Source: Natrinema hispanicum
GTDB lineage: Archaea > Halobacteriota > Halobacteria > Halobacteriales > Natrialbaceae
Length of the DNA stretch: 64,000 bases
NCBI RefSeq assembly: GCF_004217335.1
Contig: NZ_SHMP01000011.1
Location: 1-64,000, forward strand
Direction of reading: 5' to 3'
Shown piece by piece: positions 60,581 to 64,000 of the stretch. A program made the position numbers and the translations under genes. Positions within the stretch are counted from its first letter, which is position 1. Each line of letters opens with the position of its first letter. The notes below the pieces were generated by a model, which did no database searches, was not told the origin of the DNA, and was given only the letters and a program-made list of their open reading frames with translations.

Positions 60581-60625
60581 GGTTTTTCTCTTTTAGGATT
60601 ATGGCGACATAGAACCAAACCATTC

Positions 60626-60668
60626 AGATAGGATAATCGGTTAGGCCAACTCATTAGCCCATCTATAA
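60626..60668 (+). repeat. Partition iteron 2
   Basis: Contains GGATAATCGGTTAGGCCAAC then TCATTAGCCCATC; half-sites TTAGGCCA and TTAGCCCA, same 13-base spacing. Confidence 0.65.
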
Positions 60669-60841
60669 AACTTCATTTTTACGAGAGATGTGTTAGTCAG
60701 TTTCAGATGCGGTCTGTTCTACATATAACTGCTCAAAGAAGCAGCAGAAGCAGTCTTGGAACAGTATTCGGGAAGTCAGTTGGACAGAGACCCGTCAATT
60801 GAAGCCAGGATCTATGCCGGCGTCTAAGTAAAGAGGTGTAT

Positions 60842-60885
60842 TTAGATAGGCTAATCGGTTAGGCCAATCAATAAGCCCATTCAGG
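60842..60885 (+). repeat. Partition iteron 3
   Basis: Contains GGCTAATCGGTTAGGCCAAT then CAATAAGCCCATT. It is closest to parA (45 bases upstream of its start). Confidence 0.65.
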
Positions 60886-60929
60886 AGGACTAGCGAAAAA
60901 CTATAATCAATCAGTTCATCCGATAATAC

Positions 60930-61781
60930 ATGCTTACTTATGCCACGTATTCGGAGGCTGGCGGCGTTGGAAAGACAACACTTGCTGCATCACTCGCTGA
61001 CGAACACACCCGCGTCGGTCGCAACGTCCTGACAGTCGACCTTGATCCACAGTACGGATCGCTAACTCACTTACTCGGTGTCGATGCCCCACGCGACGAT
61101 GGCGATGCAGACAATTTGGCTCGTCATCTGATTGACCGGCCGAAAGGCGACTTCAGCGAACTCATCCTCGAGACTGATTTCGGGTTCGATGTCGTCCCAA
61201 GCCACAACATGATGGAGCGACTCGGTGATCTCCTGACTCGAGCTGAGCAGATGGCCGCCGATCTCGACGAGGACTTTGATCCAACCGATCAGCTACGACG
61301 TGTCCTCCTCGAAGCTGGCGTCCCCAACGAGTACGACACAATCATCATCGATCCGCCAGCAACTGCGGGACCACACCTCTACAACGCAGTGAACGCGACG
61401 CGATCGCTAGTGATCCCGATCGAGCCGACGGGGAAAGGAATGCAAAGTATCTACGGCCTCGAAGAACTCGTCGACGGCCTTGAAGGCACCATCTCGAACG
61501 GCGATGAGCAGGTCGAGATCGGAGTTCTTGCGGGAGTTCCAAACGGCATCGGTCGAACAAGTGACCAACAGGAGTACCTCGAGGAAATCCGTAACCGGGG
61601 CTATCCAGCACCGGTCGCGATTCGTACACGGGAGTCGCTATTCCAAGGCTGCTGGAAAGAGCAGTGTACTCCTCGCTACTACGTTGAGCACCACCGTGAT
61701 CGGAAACGCGACCATGAGATGGAGACGCTCGAGAAGTTAGAGCAACTGGCTGCAGAGATCACAGAGGTCGGTGAACGATGA
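60930..61781 (+). CDS. parA: ParA-type partition ATPase
   Basis: 283 residues. Deviant Walker A YSEAGGVGKTTLAASLADEH near residues 8-27, the switch VDLDPQYGSLTHLLG, TIIIDPPATAGPHLYNAV and LVIPIEPTGKGMQ are the ParA/MinD landmarks. It lacks an N-terminal DNA-binding extension, as in type Ib partition ATPases. ATP-dependent polymer or gradient action on the nucleoid separates plasmid copies. Three iterons lie upstream and a small partner gene overlaps its end by 4 bases (ATGA). Confidence 0.9.
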   Translation: MLTYATYSEAGGVGKTTLAASLADEHTRVGRNVLTVDLDPQYGSLTHLLGVDAPRDDGDADNLARHLIDRPKGDFSELILETDFGFDVVPSHNMMERLGDLLTRAEQMAADLDEDFDPTDQLRRVLLEAGVPNEYDTIIIDPPATAGPHLYNAVNATRSLVIPIEPTGKGMQSIYGLEELVDGLEGTISNGDEQVEIGVLAGVPNGIGRTSDQQEYLEEIRNRGYPAPVAIRTRESLFQGCWKEQCTPRYYVEHHRDRKRDHEMETLEKLEQLAAEITEVGER

Positions 61782-62227
61782 AGAAAGGTGCTGGCAGCGA
61801 TCCGTTTAGCGATAACGTCGACAACACGGATGACCAGAACGAGAAGGAAGACGTCGACGACGTTGTCGATAATGCCCTCGAAGAGGAACCCGAGGATGAA
61901 ATGATCACTGACGATACCGCTATCGAGGAAGTAGTCGAGGCTGCTAACGACGAAGTCGTGCCAGAGCTCCCTCAATCAGGCCGTGATGATGGCGGCATTC
62001 CTTGGGTCTATACGCGAGATAATGTCAAGCAGGACCGAGATATGGTCCAGTTCTATCTTCGCAGCGGCGTCCAGGATGTCGAGGGAAAACTCGTTGACGC
62101 GGTCGAAGACGAACTTGGGACCAGCGTCTCGAAAACGGACGTTCGAGAGGCTGCGTATGTCGCTGCAATGCGGCGGCCAGAAATCGTTGCTGAAGAACTC
62201 GAACGCTGGGGCTTCGAGACCGAGTGA
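61778..62227 (+). CDS. Centromere-binding partner of ParA
   Basis: 149 residues (MKKGAGSDPFSDNVDNTDDQ). The first 90 residues are extremely acidic and probably disordered. The last 60 (VQFYLRSGVQDVEGKLVDAV, EDELGTSVSKTDVREAAYVA) resemble a ribbon-helix-helix DNA-binding domain. Position after parA with ATGA overlap makes it the likely ParB-like protein that binds the iterons. Assigned by context; the family itself is not recognised. Confidence 0.65.
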   Translation: MKKGAGSDPFSDNVDNTDDQNEKEDVDDVVDNALEEEPEDEMITDDTAIEEVVEAANDEVVPELPQSGRDDGGIPWVYTRDNVKQDRDMVQFYLRSGVQDVEGKLVDAVEDELGTSVSKTDVREAAYVAAMRRPEIVAEELERWGFETE

Positions 62228-62436
62228 AGATTTGGAGAGTCAGTCAGCGCAGCGTTAGTTTTTCGCGACGGACCAAGCCATCGTTATCCTATTTTCGTGC
62301 TCTCAAGATTCGCGTATTGTTTGTCAGTCCAACGACCTTTGAAGACCCAGAGGGAGCACCTCGAGTTCACGAGTTCGACGCCGCACGAATCAGTAGCCGA
62401 TCCTAGGAGCAGCCATAGTGAAACCCATACGGATTT

Positions 62437-62775
62437 TCATTCGGATATTGGACCTCTGTAATCCCACTTGAGGCTACCACCCTTACGACGGACAACGTAC
62501 TTGTACGGACCATGCAGTTTGCCACGCTGACATTTGCAGTTGTCTTTGCCACAGCTTACCTTCTTGATCACTACGGTCCCTTCGCTCGATTCTTTGACGG
62601 TTTCGATTGACTCGTCCTCTCCAGCGTCAATGTCCTCGGTGGCGATGTCCCGTCGATATGCGAGCAGTTCGTTGATCCAGTCTTGGAGAGCCTGCAAACT
62701 CTCGTCGTCTTGCTTTGGGACACCCTCGGCGAGGTACTGTGGAAGGGAATCGGGAGCATCAGGACGAGTTGGCAT
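62437..62775 (-). CDS. DUF6788-like zinc-binding protein
   Basis: 112 residues from the ATG at 62775 (MPTRPDAPDSLPQYLAEGVP); an alternative ATG is at 62790. The C-terminal region VSCGKDNCKCQRGKLHGPY, YKYVVRRKGGSLKW is typical of DUF6788 proteins, where a CG-x-x-x-C-x-C ...HGPY set may bind zinc. The function is unknown; small plasmid- and IS-associated proteins of this type are common in haloarchaea. It stands alone between the partition genes and the origin. Confidence 0.7.
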   Translation of the reverse strand: MPTRPDAPDSLPQYLAEGVPKQDDESLQALQDWINELLAYRRDIATEDIDAGEDESIETVKESSEGTVVIKKVSCGKDNCKCQRGKLHGPYKYVVRRKGGSLKWDYRGPISE

Positions 62776-62831
62776 TGTCTTACCAAACAACAGAGGCAGT
62801 ATCAGAATAAATGTTTGGTAAGACTGCGTTT

Positions 62832-63568
62832 GTCCCCTCCACTATTTCCGAAGCAATCGCCACTGAGAACACCTCAAGACAGAGAGTATTGGAGAATCTG
62901 ATTGCATCGGAGATGGTGGTTTGTCTATAATACACACCATTGTTTCCGAAGCTATAGACAGAGGAGCCTCAACCCCTCCACCAGTTCCGAAGCTTCGCGT
63001 AAGTTGTCGTGAGAATCTGTAAGTCGAATGTTAGCGGTGACGGTGAGGGTGCTGTATCCCCGATCTCAAGAAGCTGTGGAAGACAGTGAGTAGGGCAGGG
63101 TAGTTCACCTGGGGATACTCATTGAGAAGACCGGAACAGATCCACAGTGAGTGAAAGGAGGACAACCCTCCACCGTTTCCGGAGCTTTTGCTAAGGGAGC
63201 GTTCCGAGAACCCTCACTCCACCGTTTCCGAAGCTATCTCAAACAAAGGAGGTGGTAGTACTAGAAAAGAGGTTTATATTACCGGAAGATCCTATGATCC
63301 ACATATCGTGAACTACTAGAAATCAACATATAATATATCTATAGTGTAGTTGATCCGGCAGTGCGGTTACTGTTTTACTTACTTTCATTTAAATCTTGTC
63401 CTTCTAATAGACCCTCTCGGAAAGAGGGGGGTCCCTTTTCAAACGAAAGCTCCGGAAACAGTGGAGTGAGGGTGTATTATAAAGTACAAGGGCTTAGGAA
63501 ATGGTGGTGTGGGGTTGTTTTATAAGTATCTGAGCTTAGGACGCTTCGGAAGCTAAGGAAGCGGTGGC
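62832..63568. other. Replication origin with ORB-like repeats
   Basis: Repeats of a TCCACCGTTTCCGGAGCTT-like sequence occur at about 62832, 62933, 62971, 63164 and 63209 on the plus strand and about 63449, 63492 and 63552 in inverted orientation, pointing inward to an AT-rich stretch at roughly 63240-63420. A small hairpin (CCCTCTCGGAAAGAGGG, 63413-63429) is inside. Orc1/Cdc6 starts at 63600. This is the usual haloarchaeal origin layout; the exact ORB boundaries are by eye. Confidence 0.8.
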
Positions 63569-63599
63569 TTTATCATGTCATGTTGTATTGTAATCTCTC

Positions 63600-64000
63600 A
63601 TGGGGATGTTCCAGCGAGATCGTCAAGTGTTCGCGGATGCCGAACCGCTTGACGACTCGTATGAGCCTGAGGATATCCGTGAACGAGACGTGGAACTCGA
63701 GAAATACCAACGAGCTCTCCAACCGATCATCGATAACCGTCCGACATCGAACATCTTCCTGTACGGAAAGACGGGAACGGGAAAAACCGTCGCGACGAAA
63801 TTTATGCTATCGCACTTGGAGAACGATGCTGCCGAGTACGACGATGTTGATCTCTCAACCGTCTGGGTCAGCTGTGAGAACCTGTCCTCGTCTTACCAAG
63901 TCGCAGTCGCACTCGTAAACGAGCTTCGTACAAGCCAGAACAGAGACCGCATCAGTACTACTGGCTATTCCCAGCAACGTGTATTTGATATCCTCTACGA
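63600..64000 (+). CDS. orc1/cdc6: Orc1/Cdc6 initiator, C-terminus beyond window
   Basis: The ATG at 63600 (ATGGGGATGTTCCAGCGA) opens a frame reading MGMFQRDRQVFADAEPLDDS. The AAA+ Walker A is YGKTGTGKTVATKFM near residue 56, followed by VWVSCENLSSSYQVAVALVN. The frame is open to the window end (134 codons), with the winged-helix ORB-binding domain beyond. It initiates replication at the adjacent ORB array. The internal ATG two codons later is an alternative start. Confidence 0.9.
   Translation, partial: MGMFQRDRQVFADAEPLDDSYEPEDIRERDVELEKYQRALQPIIDNRPTSNIFLYGKTGTGKTVATKFMLSHLENDAAEYDDVDLSTVWVSCENLSSSYQVAVALVNELRTSQNRDRISTTGYSQQRVFDILY

Noticed and set aside
60538..60885. CRISPR-like reading of the three 40-base repeats
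   Set aside because: Only three imperfect copies with unequal spacing (about 90 and 215 bases) and a position upstream of parA; they are partition iterons.
63413..63429. Hairpin CCCTCTCGGAAAGAGGG as an attenuator for orc1
   Set aside because: It lies inside the origin, 170 bases before the start and among inverted ORB repeats; an origin or terminator role is more likely.
1..64000. Search for tRNA, rRNA and CRISPR arrays by eye
   Set aside because: None was recognised. A weak tRNA cannot be excluded without a covariance search.

Overview
The window looks like part of a haloarchaeal plasmid, megaplasmid or integrated conjugative element. The proteins are strongly acidic. Several Tat-type twin-arginine lipoproteins occur. 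The families are typical of Halobacteria: HalOD1-like, amphi-Trp, DUF5518-like, small CPxCG zinc-finger proteins, TFB-like fragments, and ParA and Orc1/Cdc6 beside an ORB-type origin. There are no rRNA, tRNA, CRISPR or core-metabolism genes. Genus cannot be assigned from this sequence.

Layout. (1) 1-9 kb: a DUF262 gene cut by the window edge, then plasmid-type genes (DUF932-like, zinc finger, GHKL ATPase with a zincin-like tail, ArdC-like antirestriction protein, a large DUF7845-like protein). (2) 9-16 kb: a more AT-rich accessory block of mostly unrecognised genes (DUF4238, an HTH gene and its partner, two membrane proteins). (3) 16.5-31.6 kb: a long series of small, mostly minus-strand genes. 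It includes zinc-finger proteins, an HD-domain protein, an OB-fold protein, a Tat-exported glycine-rich peptide, three-part duplications, a decayed MazF/PemK-type pair, a TumE-like pair, and broken TFB and paralogue genes. Fourteen genes in regions 1 and 3 share the same upstream hairpin, described in the findings. (4) 32.2-47.5 kb: one tightly overlapping minus-strand operon for conjugation. In transcription order it encodes an RHH-like regulator, a VirB2-like pilin candidate, an exported protein split by an ISH8-like element, a lipoprotein, a VirB6-like membrane protein, a small membrane component, VirB4, a VirD4-type coupling ATPase with a nuclease-like tail, and a PriS/PriL-type primase pair. 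(5) 47.7-60.4 kb: a PAS histidine kinase, a decayed 1.5 kb stretch, HalOD1 and coiled-coil proteins, an IS5-type remnant bounded by inverted ends, a tyrosine recombinase, an intact PemK/MazF-type pair with a winged-helix partner, amphi-Trp and pRiA4b ORF-3-like proteins. (6) 60.5-64 kb: the maintenance core, with three iterons upstream of parA and a small centromere-binding candidate, a DUF6788-like gene, and an origin with inward-facing ORB-like repeats next to orc1/cdc6, which runs off the window.

Together these support a self-maintaining and probably conjugative element. Orc1 and the ORB array replicate it. ParA and its partner segregate it. The toxin-antitoxin-like pairs and the recombinase stabilise it. 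The type IV secretion operon with its own primase moves it. The antirestriction and single-strand-binding-like genes would suit establishment in a new cell. The type IV operon now carries an IS inside one of its genes, so transfer in this particular copy may be impaired.

The most unusual signal is a shared upstream element: a T-rich box followed by a G-rich-loop hairpin, often with a third arm able to re-pair. It occurs before at least 14 minus-strand genes between 2.5 and 31.7 kb.
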